Shown: positions 1 to 7,484 of the stretch, piece by piece
Layout of the letters: each line of letters begins with the position of its first letter
Position numbering within the stretch: position 1 is the stretch's first letter
Origin: UBA877 sp035506155
GTDB taxonomy: Bacteria > Chloroflexota > Anaerolineae > Anaerolineales > Villigracilaceae
DNA: 64,000 bases
Reading direction: 5' to 3'
NCBI GenBank assembly: GCA_035506155.1
Contig: DATJPX010000160.1
Coordinates: forward strand, 1 to 64,000
The notes under the pieces: model-generated
The model's input: the letters and a program-made list of their open reading frames with translations, nothing else
Told to the model about the DNA's origin: nothing
The model's database searches: none
Made by a program: the position numbers and the translations under genes

Positions 1-531
1 GAAGGCCCCATCCAGGTGGTCGATCAGGACCAACAGGCAGGCCAGGAAACGCTCCCGTACCTCGCCATACGGATCAATGACCACATTATTAAGGGATTTG
101 GTCTCCGTTTCCCATTCGGACGGTGCGCAATCGTGGCAGCCGCAAATCTCTGCAATACTCCGGGCCAGTTCGATCGATTGGATGCCTAATCCATTCCATT
201 GCTTTATGATGATATCCCTTGATTCTTTGGCATGCGCATCGCCGGAGGCCGGAACGCGGCCGATGTCGTGGAATAGGATAGCGCTCAACAGAATGTAGAT
301 CTCCGTGGGACTGATAAACGGTTCCGACCCTGCAACAGCCACGGTTTCAAAGCTTGTTATGACCTGATCGAAATAGGCTTCCAGGTTCTTGAGATGTGGA
401 AAAGAATTGTATGAATCCCTGTTTACCCCCATAGCCGGCAACCATTCATTCCAGGCGATCTCCCAGCTCCGCTCGAGAGCCTGGAACAGCTCCGGACTCT
501 CGTTTTTCAGCCGTTCCCTAAGCACGTTCAT
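1..531 (-). CDS. HD-domain protein, 3' end outside window
   Basis: I translated this frame by hand; it is open from an ATG at 531 to the window edge (177 residues, incomplete). A GGAGG ribosome site lies five bases upstream of the ATG. The protein has an HD signature (LFHDIGR, H88-D89), preceded by a possible metal-ligand His (H46) and followed by H133 and an aspartate at D171 (LIDHLDGAF), the order expected of an HD metal-dependent phosphohydrolase fold. The substrate cannot be told. The arrangement recalls HD domains found upstream of larger C-terminal modules, so the missing part could carry another domain. It is transcribed leftwards, away from the GH5-like gene. Confidence 0.7.
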   Translation of the reverse strand, partial: MNVLRERLKNESPELFQALERSWEIAWNEWLPAMGVNRDSYNSFPHLKNLEAYFDQVITSFETVAVAGSEPFISPTEIYILLSAILFHDIGRVPASGDAHAKESRDIIIKQWNGLGIQSIELARSIAEICGCHDCAPSEWETETKSLNNVVIDPYGEVRERFLACLLVLIDHLDGAF

Positions 532-802
532 ACTAACCTCCCACTTCCCCAACCCATTAATTTCAACGACAGGTGGCTTACTCCTGGTACCCGGTAGATC
601 GGGGGTAGCTTGCCGAAAACCTTACACCTTTTCCCATCCAGTATCCAGTGGCAAGTATAGCAAACATTTCGCATTGCAACAACATACTCAAATTGGAACG
701 AATTGAAGTGTCATTCCAGCACAAACCCACCCTGACGGACCGGAGGGTCTTGGATTGTTTTCTAATAAAATCCCAATGTATGCTTTACCTTGGCAGCAAA
801 GA

Positions 803-2254
803 TCACCTCCCGAACGGCCACGGGACGGTCGTCTTGCGAATGGCTTTGAAGGCGATATCGCCGGTACCACCGGCCCAGGGGAGATCGGGCAGGGGGATCG
901 TCAGCCCATTCCTGGACCCACTTCCGGAAGAGGAAACCGTGGTCGCGCCGATGATCTTCCCAGTGGATGTATCGTAAAAATCCACCTGACAGGTGATCTT
1001 TGCAGAAGTCGGTAAGGGGATGGTAAACATGGGTCTCTTCTTTACCACCGGCCTGGCAACCGGCCAGTCAGGCGGCACACAGCCAGGCTCCCGCAGCCAG
1101 CCGAGGAGCACGTCCCAGCTGCCCAGCAGCGCTCCCACCAGGGTGGGAGGAAGCAGGCCGGAGATCGGTAGCGGCTCGAACTTTGCCAGGTCCAGGCCTT
1201 TGATGAACTGCGCCGCCCCCTCTTCCATGTCGGCGTATTTTTGGAGGAACGGCCATCCAAGCGGCGGGAAATAGATCCCGAAGCTGTCCTCCCAGAAGAG
1301 GGCCCGGGCGTTCATCGCCCCGGAGAGCATGCCCGCCCAGATGGCATGCTTGATCCCGATCGCAGCCCTTGGCGCGGTCGTCAGGGTGGTCTGGCCGCCG
1401 CTCGCGTTCATCGGCTCGGCGGCGCACAGGCCGGACTCGCCGATCAGAACCGGCTTCCCATAATCCGTCCGATTTTGCCGGATCATCCGGAGGATGTCTG
1501 TATCGAGATTGCCGCCGGGCTCGTATGGATGGATCTGGATGAAATCGAGCGAAGGACTTTTGTAGAAGTCGAACCATGGATTGGTATTCCCGCCTCCCAG
1601 AGAGGCCGTGATGGGCCGCCCGGCAGGGTCGGCGCCCCGCACGGCCTGGGCCGCCGCCTCGACGAAGGATCGGGCAGCCGCTTCGGGCACGTAGACGTCC
1701 GGGGACGCGCTGACTAGGGTAAGGTTGGCTTCGGAATAGACTTCCCAGGCGAGGATATTCCCGATCGCGCCCCATTTCCCGACTACGTTGGCCAGCCAGC
1801 CCAGCCATGTATCGTGGATATAAGTTCCTCTCTTGAAAAGGTCGGCCGGGTCGCGCGAGCCGTCATTGAACGGATTGTGGGTCCAACCGTTTTCCGTGCC
1901 GGGTTCCGGGGGATTCCAATTCGCCCATCCGGTGAAGACCGGGAGGACATAAATGCCCCGGCTGGCCGCCCTCTGAAACAGGTCCCGCCAGTTTTGGTCC
2001 CACTCCGCCACGATATTCCCGGAGCCATCGAACCCATAACCATAGTGGCCGGGGACCCCGCCCATGACCATATTGTCCAGACCCACCCGGGCCACCCGAC
2101 TGCCGGCTTTTGCCATCCAGTCCAGCATTGGATCGTAATCGCTTCTTTGAACGCCCGCCAAATTGCGGGTGAAGAGGACGCTCTGGCGGCCATCGACGCT
2201 AAAATAATGATCTCCGGGTTGTACTGTGATCGTAGGAAGCCTGCTCATCTCCAT
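803..2254 (-). CDS. GH5-like (beta/alpha)8 glycoside hydrolase
   Basis: A 483-residue protein that looks like a clan GH-A glycosidase. The motif ILAWEVYSEAN places a probable acid/base glutamate at E175 (E171 is nearby), and PVLIGESG gives a probable nucleophile at E273 near the end of a barrel core. Residues about 400-483 look like a beta-sandwich with no clear family. No signal peptide is visible, so it is probably cytoplasmic or exported by another route. Close relatives include mannanase- and cellulase-type enzymes, but the substrate cannot be assigned. It stands alone, with no transporter beside it. The start has an AAAGGG site upstream, and a second ATG lies two codons in. Confidence 0.65.
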   Translation of the reverse strand: MEMSRLPTITVQPGDHYFSVDGRQSVLFTRNLAGVQRSDYDPMLDWMAKAGSRVARVGLDNMVMGGVPGHYGYGFDGSGNIVAEWDQNWRDLFQRAASRGIYVLPVFTGWANWNPPEPGTENGWTHNPFNDGSRDPADLFKRGTYIHDTWLGWLANVVGKWGAIGNILAWEVYSEANLTLVSASPDVYVPEAAARSFVEAAAQAVRGADPAGRPITASLGGGNTNPWFDFYKSPSLDFIQIHPYEPGGNLDTDILRMIRQNRTDYGKPVLIGESGLCAAEPMNASGGQTTLTTAPRAAIGIKHAIWAGMLSGAMNARALFWEDSFGIYFPPLGWPFLQKYADMEEGAAQFIKGLDLAKFEPLPISGLLPPTLVGALLGSWDVLLGWLREPGCVPPDWPVARPVVKKRPMFTIPLPTSAKITCQVDFYDTSTGKIIGATTVSSSGSGSRNGLTIPLPDLPWAGGTGDIAFKAIRKTTVPWPFGR

Positions 2255-2471
2255 TTACCCTTTCCGCAAATCATCGATCGTCATCTCCTGTATAGACGGC
2301 AATCAATTTTAAGGGGGTCCCCGAGGCAGCAAATCGATTTTGCTCTGGGTGAAGGTATACCCGACCCGGCGGACATGCTTGAGCATTTCTCATATGCCAT
2401 CATTGAAGGCGTCGCGCCGATTGCACAGACCTGTGAGCCATTTTGGTTGCACTGGAAAACATCAGTTTTCC

Positions 2472-2501
2472 TTGACAAATTTTCTTCAGTATAAGTATAA
2501 T
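2472..2501 (+). promoter_or_regulatory. Near-consensus sigma-70 promoter
   Basis: TTGACA at 2472-2477 and TATAAT at 2496-2501 are separated by 18 bp, so both hexamers are perfect. The predicted start point, about 7 bases downstream, is the first base of a stem-loop (2508). No protein-coding start follows before a strong hairpin terminator, which points to a non-coding transcript. Confidence 0.7.
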
Positions 2502-2507
2502 CATTCT

Positions 2508-2655
2508 GTGCAGTGAATCGTCGTTGCACTTGGCCGTGAGAAATGACTCACTGGCCTCCTTCGTGAGCTAGACTTCGGGCTGTCCCAAAAAACGGGATGC
2601 CACATGAGCAGCATTTGCATAATATGCTGAAAGTGTGGCATCCCGTTTTTTTGTT
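2508..2655 (+). ncRNA. Candidate structured small RNA
   Basis: Between the consensus promoter and a T7-ended hairpin there is a run of about 148 bases with three successive stems. Stem 1 is GTGCA 2508-2512 with TGCAC 2525-2529. Stem 2 is GGCCGTGAG 2532-2540 with CTCAC-T-GGCC 2547-2556 (one bulged T). Stem 3 is an 18-bp perfect inverted repeat, 2587-2604 with 2634-2651, ending in seven Ts, with a small inner stem at 2609-2614/2624-2629. I see no family resemblance and no credible ORF. It could instead be a leader or attenuator of a now decayed gene, or part of a mobile-element end, since the run GGGCTGTCCCAAAA just before stem 3 resembles insertion-sequence termini. Confidence 0.5.
2587..2651. 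terminator. Strong bidirectional hairpin terminator
   Basis: An 18-bp perfect inverted repeat (2587-2604 and 2634-2651) has A6 on its left and T7 on its right edge, so it can terminate transcription from either side. On the plus strand it ends the candidate small RNA. The 29-base loop contains its own 6-bp stem. Confidence 0.7.
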
Positions 2656-2760
2656 TAATTTTTTGTCCAAACACCGGAGAAGCAGTCTTCACTACCCATG
2701 ACCAGATGAGAAAGCCTCTTTTCGTGAAAATAACGACTCTCGGCGTGGCGACCAAATCTG

Positions 2761-3093
2761 CCGCCTTTCTATTGTCAGTACCAGCCTGGTATGGCTGTTA
2801 CTCTTCGCGAGGAAGCAATGCAACTCCATAATTGCTTCGTATTCGTAAGCAGTACTTGGGACAGGAGCAAGTCATAGAAAATCGGCCACAACGCGAATGG
2901 CGATTGGCAGGCCACCATACGACAATCCTTGCTCGGATTAGTCGAATTGGGTGAATTAGAGTGTTACACAGACCCTGACAAGGAAAATTTCGTTGGCACC
3001 AACGAGCAGATCCGGACCATCGGCCAGCCAGCGTTACACAAAATCGGTCCATTTCGCCTTCTTGGCGACCGGCTTAACAGTGTTCCAACATAA
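2761..3093 (+). pseudogene. Possible decayed reading frame before the recombinase
   Basis: One frame reads as protein-like sequence from at least 2761 to a TAA at 3091-3093, interrupted by a single TAG at 2875-2877. After the stop it reads as a plausible globular segment (GLVELGELECYTDP, then NEQIRTIGQPALHKIG). It has an internal ATG (2791) but no clear ribosome site and matches no family I recognise. Its end lies 27 bases before the recombinase start, so it may be the degraded partner of an integrated element. It could equally be non-coding. Confidence 0.3.
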
Positions 3094-3120
3094 TCGATTT
3101 TCAAAAAGGAGAACTGTTTC

Positions 3121-4092
3121 ATGTCAACATCATCTGTATCACATCAAATCAGCCTCTGCATGGACTCGCTGTTTTTATCCAAAGAGGAAATAGATGAGAT
3201 GAAATCTGAGCTTGGGGTTACTTCCCTGAAGCGCGCCCTCCGGAAAGGATGTGATCCAACTCGCCCGATTCCTTATATCCTCTCCTATGAATCATATCGC
3301 AGCTATTTTCGGGCAGCCCGGACATTCTTTAAGCGCGCACAACTCGATTCCGGAAAAAAGCTGCTCAAGGACCTTCTAAACCGGAATGTTATTTTGGCAA
3401 CCTATGAGAAGTATTATACTGAGCAAGCGCCCGGAACTGTATCCAAAGCGCAAAGTGCGATCAAGAAGGTGTATGAAGGAGCGCTCAAATTAGGCTGGGT
3501 CAAAGGGCCATGTCCGATCGAAAATGATTTCCGGGATCGAATGCGCGTCCACTATCGGCCGCCTCGCTACGGATATCAGCCCAAGGATGCTCAACGCATC
3601 GTAAGCTACCTGGTCGAATCGAAATCGTCATGCGCCCTTGCAGCCAAACTTTCCTTATATTGTGGTTTGCGGGAGCACGAGGTTGCGGGTCTCATGGGAG
3701 AACATATCGACAGGAAACGCAAGGTGCTGTGCATTACAGGCAAAAATGGGCGCTATCGGGAGGTGCCGATCCCAGAGAGACTGCTTCCTGAATTAACTGT
3801 CGCATCAGGATACCTCTTCACTCCCAGCAGGTCTTGGCGTAATTTCTATTGGCAGGAAGTCTCCAAGGCAGACAAGAATTTGGGGATTGAAATTACTGGT
3901 GTGCACCGATTGCGGTCGACCTATGCGCAAATGAAATACTCCAAACTTCGATCGATGGGGGCGGATGATAAAAGTGCTCGCCAGGAGGTTTCCAAATTAC
4001 TCGGCCATGGGCGCCGGAGCGTTACATTCCACTATATACCGGAATGTTTTGACTGGGAAACATACAGGGAATATATTTCCTTGTACGATTAA
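3121..4092 (+). CDS. Tyrosine recombinase / phage-type integrase
   Basis: A 323-residue site-specific recombinase with a complete catalytic set: R184 in CGLREHE, K208 in TGKNGRYRE, H262 and R265 in GVHRLRSTYA, H296 in LLGHG and the nucleophile Y305 nine residues later. The N-terminal ~140 residues form the SAM-like core-binding half. An AAGGAG site precedes the ATG. The local sequence is visibly more AT-rich than the operons that follow, and small unrecognised ORFs flank it, which suggests an acquired element. No excisionase, relaxase or phage structural gene is present, so what it mobilises cannot be seen here. Confidence 0.9.
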   Translation: MSTSSVSHQISLCMDSLFLSKEEIDEMKSELGVTSLKRALRKGCDPTRPIPYILSYESYRSYFRAARTFFKRAQLDSGKKLLKDLLNRNVILATYEKYYTEQAPGTVSKAQSAIKKVYEGALKLGWVKGPCPIENDFRDRMRVHYRPPRYGYQPKDAQRIVSYLVESKSSCALAAKLSLYCGLREHEVAGLMGEHIDRKRKVLCITGKNGRYREVPIPERLLPELTVASGYLFTPSRSWRNFYWQEVSKADKNLGIEITGVHRLRSTYAQMKYSKLRSMGADDKSARQEVSKLLGHGRRSVTFHYIPECFDWETYREYISLYD

Positions 4093-4196
4093 TACTACTA
4101 GGCAAAGGTAAAAAATGATGATCGAAATAGCTTGAAACGAAAAACCATGGATTCTTTTCTCCAATCAAGAGCCGGGGGGAAGGAGAAGATACAATA

Positions 4197-4337
4197 GTGA
4201 ACAGGAATGTAACCGAGACTCGTCCTGCGCCAGAATGCAATTTAAGTCATCAAGATATTGATGTATTCGAGGAAGAAATGACAGGCGACTTGGAAGAATT
4301 TGAAAATGCCTACGCGCGGGCAGGATGGTTTCCGTGA
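4197..4337 (+). CDS. Small acidic ORF (46 aa), GTG start
   Basis: A short frame starts at GTG 4197 behind an AAGGAG run about 12 bases upstream and ends at TGA 4335-4337. Its C-terminal half is rich in Glu and Asp (DIDVFEEEMTGDLEEFENAY) and ends AYARAGWFP. The composition is protein-like, but no family is recognised. Its position directly after the recombinase would suit a small accessory protein of the same element. Length and distance of the ribosome site make this tentative. The rest of 4093-4427 shows nothing else. Confidence 0.35.
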   Translation: MNRNVTETRPAPECNLSHQDIDVFEEEMTGDLEEFENAYARAGWFP

Positions 4338-4427
4338 TCGGCCGGGCACAAGCGTAATTTTTCAAGTAGAATCATCCCCTGGAACTGCCGCCATTTACCA
4401 GTAGCCAAGAAAGTAAGGAGCATTCCC

Positions 4428-5276
4428 ATGAACAGCATGCAAGGCAAGTGTGTCGTCGTCACCGGCCCCACCTCCGGGATCGGGAAGGAGATCGCCGTCC
4501 AGTTGGCCGGCCTGGGGGCCGAAGTCGTCCTGGCCTGCCGGGATATGAAGAAGGGTAAGGAAGTCGCCCGGGAGATCGCCGGGAAGGCCGGCGGGGCCGA
4601 GCCGATGGTGATGCCGGTCGACACATCCAGCCAGGCTTCCATCCGGGACTTCGCAAAGGAATTCAAGAAGAGGTATCCCCGCCTGGACGTGCTGGTCAAC
4701 AACGCCGGCGGCAACCGCGGCGCCCTGCCCCGGGTCTTGAGCGTCGACGGCATCGAGCTGACCTTCGCCACCAACGTGGTCGGCTATTACCTTCTCATCC
4801 ACGAGTTGCGCGACCTGTTGGTGAAGAGCGCCCCGGCCCGCATCGTCAATGTGGCCTCCACCTTCGCCAGCGACCTGGACCTGGACGACCTGCAATTCGA
4901 GCGGCGTCCCTTCGAGAGCTTCAAGGCCTATGCCCAGTCGAAGGCCTGCGACCGGATGCTCACCTGGGCCCTCGCCCGCCGCGTCGATGGCAGCGGGGTG
5001 ACCGCCAACGCCATGGCCCCTGGCTTGATCACCGAGACCGAGCTGTACCGCAACGCCCCGGCCGAACTCGTCTCCCGCCTGACCCAGTACGCCCACGGCC
5101 GGACGAGCGCCCAGGGCGCCGATACGGCCGTCTGGCTGGCGAGCGACCCCGGCCTGGAGGACGTGAGCGGCAAGTTCTTCGAGGAGCGAAAAGAACTGCC
5201 CTGCGAGTTCCGCAACGAAGCCAACGAGGAAAAGCTCTGGGCTATCTGCAAGGAGCTGACTGGGGAAGGCGCGTAG
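4428..5276 (+). CDS. Short-chain dehydrogenase/reductase (retinol-dehydrogenase-like)
   Basis: A 282-residue Rossmann-fold oxidoreductase. It has the dinucleotide-binding motif TGPTSGIG near the N-terminus, NNAG in strand 4, a serine in NVAST and the catalytic YAQSK pair. The helix after strand 2 carries ACRDMKKG, an arginine-containing context that favours NADP(H), as in retinol-dehydrogenase-type SDRs. The true substrate is unknown. It is monocistronic or paired with the Lys-rich small gene 92 bases downstream. Confidence 0.8.
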   Translation: MNSMQGKCVVVTGPTSGIGKEIAVQLAGLGAEVVLACRDMKKGKEVAREIAGKAGGAEPMVMPVDTSSQASIRDFAKEFKKRYPRLDVLVNNAGGNRGALPRVLSVDGIELTFATNVVGYYLLIHELRDLLVKSAPARIVNVASTFASDLDLDDLQFERRPFESFKAYAQSKACDRMLTWALARRVDGSGVTANAMAPGLITETELYRNAPAELVSRLTQYAHGRTSAQGADTAVWLASDPGLEDVSGKFFEERKELPCEFRNEANEEKLWAICKELTGEGA

Positions 5277-5368
5277 CCCGCCCCGTTTAAGGTATACTTT
5301 GCCTGAGGGCGGCGATCCGCCTGCCCATCAGCGTTCGACCGACCGTTTCGCACAAAGGAGAAACAGCC

Positions 5369-5497
5369 ATGAGCGGAAGTGGAAAGAGCGACAAAGGCAA
5401 GAAGGAACAGAAGAAGAAGCCCGCGCACAGCCTGAAGGAGAAGCGCAAGCTCAAGGACGAGAAGAAGCAGAAGGGCAAATATATTCCCGGTACGTAG
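5369..5497 (+). CDS. Lysine-rich microprotein (42 aa)
   Basis: The ORF starts at ATG 5369, eight bases after AAAGGAG, and ends at TAG 5495. Almost half of the 42 residues are basic; it begins MSGSGKSDKGKKEQKKK and ends KQKGKYIPGT. The good ribosome site and the terminator directly behind it argue for a real gene. Highly basic small proteins like this are often predicted to bind nucleic acid or ribosomes, but nothing in the sequence shows that here. Confidence 0.65.
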   Translation: MSGSGKSDKGKKEQKKKPAHSLKEKRKLKDEKKQKGKYIPGT

Positions 5498-5520
5498 CCC
5501 TCGATAATAATTTACGAATT

Positions 5521-5561
5521 AAGCAAAAGACTCTGGCTTTACCTGCCAGAGTCTTTTGCTT
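5521..5561. terminator. Bidirectional terminator between convergent genes
   Basis: A perfect 17-bp inverted repeat (5521-5537 with 5545-5561) around a 7-base loop lies between the plus-strand microprotein and the minus-strand ABC operon. The stem edges hold AAAA/TTTT, so it can serve both directions. Confidence 0.8.
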
Positions 5562-5596
5562 ATTCAACGATGAAGATTTCCCGGGAATCCGGATCC

Positions 5597-6547
5597 TTAT
5601 TCCGTCAAACCGGACTTGCCGCGGTGGGCCAGGAGAGTAAAGACGTCCTCCAGGGTGGATTCGACCGTCTCGACCGAATGGACGGCGACGTTCTTCGCCT
5701 TCAAGGCCTTGGTCAGGCGCGCCGGCGTCCACTGCTTTGGGTCGACGATGACGTGGGCCCGGTCCCCGTGCAGGCTGGCCTGGGCTACCCCTTCCATCCC
5801 CTCCAGGGTGTCCACCGCTTCGAGGAGCGGATCGGCGGCCAGGTCCCAGGCGGCACCCGACAGGTAGGTCGATTTGAGCGCCCGGGGGGAGTCGAAGGCC
5901 AACAGCTTGCTGCGGTACATGAATCCGACCCGGCTGCAGTGCTCGGCCTCGTCCATGTAGTGGGTGGTGATGAAGACGGTCGTCCCTTCGGAGGCGAATT
6001 GGTAGATCAGATCCCAGAACTCCCGGCGGGCCACCGGGTCGACGCCGCTGGTGGGCTCGTCCAGGAAGAGCAGCGGCGGGCGGTGGAGCATGGCGCAGCC
6101 CAGGGCCAGACGCTGGCGCCACCCGCCCGAGAGGCTTCCGGTCAGGGAGCGGGTCCGCAGCTCGAGTCCCGCCGTGCGGATAACCTCGGCGATGCGCTCC
6201 TTCTCGGTCGCCAGGGGGATCTCGTAGACCCCGGCGTAGAACTCCAGGTTCTCCTGGACGGTCAGCTCGTCGTAGAGGGAGAATTTCTGCGACATGTAGC
6301 CGATGTGCGGCTTGATCGCCTCGGCGTTCTTCACCACATCCTCCCCCAGGATCGTGGCCGTCCCCTCGCTGGGGGTCAGCAGGCCGCACAACATCCGGAT
6401 GGTGGTGGTCTTGCCGCTGCCGTTCGGGCCGAGGTAGCCAATCACCTCACCCGGCTGGACGGTGAACGAAACATGGTCCACGGCGGTGAACGAGCCGAAG
6501 CGCCGGGTCAGGCCCTGGACGTCCAGGGCCGGGATGTCATTGCTCAT
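5597..6547 (-). CDS. ABC-2 type exporter ATPase (second of pair)
   Basis: A 316-residue nucleotide-binding subunit with Walker A GPNGSGKT at residues 40-47, signature LSGGWRQRL, Walker B LLFLDEPTSGVDP and switch THYMDEAE. This is the architecture of drug and efflux ATPases working with ABC-2 permeases. The C-terminal ~80 residues form the regulatory tail common in this group. Its start overlaps the stop of the upstream ATPase gene by 11 bp, so the two are translationally coupled. Together they match the two halves of the single YbhF-type double ATPase. Confidence 0.9.
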   Translation of the reverse strand: MSNDIPALDVQGLTRRFGSFTAVDHVSFTVQPGEVIGYLGPNGSGKTTTIRMLCGLLTPSEGTATILGEDVVKNAEAIKPHIGYMSQKFSLYDELTVQENLEFYAGVYEIPLATEKERIAEVIRTAGLELRTRSLTGSLSGGWRQRLALGCAMLHRPPLLFLDEPTSGVDPVARREFWDLIYQFASEGTTVFITTHYMDEAEHCSRVGFMYRSKLLAFDSPRALKSTYLSGAAWDLAADPLLEAVDTLEGMEGVAQASLHGDRAHVIVDPKQWTPARLTKALKAKNVAVHSVETVESTLEDVFTLLAHRGKSGLTE

Positions 6548-7484
6548 GGGCTTGTTCTTCCTCCAGGAGCTGGATGAAAACGTCCTCCAGGGAGGGCGCC
6601 ACCGGGATCAGGTGGGTCAGCGGCACGCCCGCCTCTTCCATGCGCTTGGGCAGGCGCTTCAGGGGCCCCTTGGCCGAGCGGACCCGCAGGTGCAGGTACT
6701 CGCCGAAGGTGTGCACGTCCTCCACATCGGGGTCCTCGGCGGCAATCCGCCGGGCAGCCATGCTCTGCTCGGTGGCCAGCTCGAGGATCCGTCCCGCCAG
6801 GGTCTGCATCAGGTCGCGCGGGGCGCCCTGGGTCAGGGCCTTGCCGTGGTTCATGAAGATGACCCGGTTGAAGCGCATGGCTTCGTCCATGTAGGGGGTG
6901 CTGACGAGGACGGCCGAGCCAGCCCGGAGCAGTCCAATCAACAGGTGCCAGAACTCCTGGCGGGCCACCGGGTCCACCCCACCGGTCGGCTCGTCGAGCA
7001 GGAGCACCTTCGGGCGGTGGACCAGGGCGGTCGCCAGGCCGAGTTTCTTCTGCATGCCGCCCGAGAGGGCCGCCGCCGGCCGGTTGGCGAACTCCTCCAA
7101 CCCGGCGAAGCGCAACAGTTCATCCGAGCGCTGCTTGCGCTCGGCGTCCGGGATGTCGAAGACCTCGCCGTAGAACTCCAGGTTCTCCCGCACGGTCAGG
7201 TCGCCGTATAGGCTGAAGCGCTGGGCCAGGTAGCCGAGCTCCTCCCGGGCCTTTTCGACCTGGGCGGGCAGCTCGTACCCGGCAATACGGACCTGGCCGC
7301 GGGTGGGCTGGAGGGCCCCGACCATCAGGCGGATGGCAGTGGTCTTGCCGGCCCCATCCGGGCCGACCAGGCCGACCATCTCGCCGGCCCGGACCTCGAT
7401 GTTCAGCCCGTCGACTGCGTTCAGCGGGCCGAACGACCGGACCAGGTCCCGGGTCTCCAGCAGAATTTCGGGTTCCGTGCTCAT
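6537..7484 (-). CDS. ABC-2 type exporter ATPase (first of pair)
   Basis: A 315-residue ATPase with Walker A GPDGAGKT at 41-48, signature LSGGMQKKLGLA and Walker B VLLLDEPTGGVDP. The switch region reads STPYMDEA, so the usual H-loop histidine (THYMDEA) is replaced by proline; this subunit may have altered hydrolysis compared with its partner, which keeps THYMDEA. Its ATG overlaps the stop of the HlyD gene by four bases. It probably forms a heterodimer with the downstream ATPase to energise the ABC-2 permease. Confidence 0.9.
   Translation of the reverse strand: MSTEPEILLETRDLVRSFGPLNAVDGLNIEVRAGEMVGLVGPDGAGKTTAIRLMVGALQPTRGQVRIAGYELPAQVEKAREELGYLAQRFSLYGDLTVRENLEFYGEVFDIPDAERKQRSDELLRFAGLEEFANRPAAALSGGMQKKLGLATALVHRPKVLLLDEPTGGVDPVARQEFWHLLIGLLRAGSAVLVSTPYMDEAMRFNRVIFMNHGKALTQGAPRDLMQTLAGRILELATEQSMAARRIAAEDPDVEDVHTFGEYLHLRVRSAKGPLKRLPKRMEEAGVPLTHLIPVAPSLEDVFIQLLEEEQAHEQ

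Noticed and set aside
2281..2529. 82-codon minus-strand ORF upstream of the GH5-like gene
   Set aside because: No ribosome site and no family; overlaps the promoter and first stem of the candidate small RNA.
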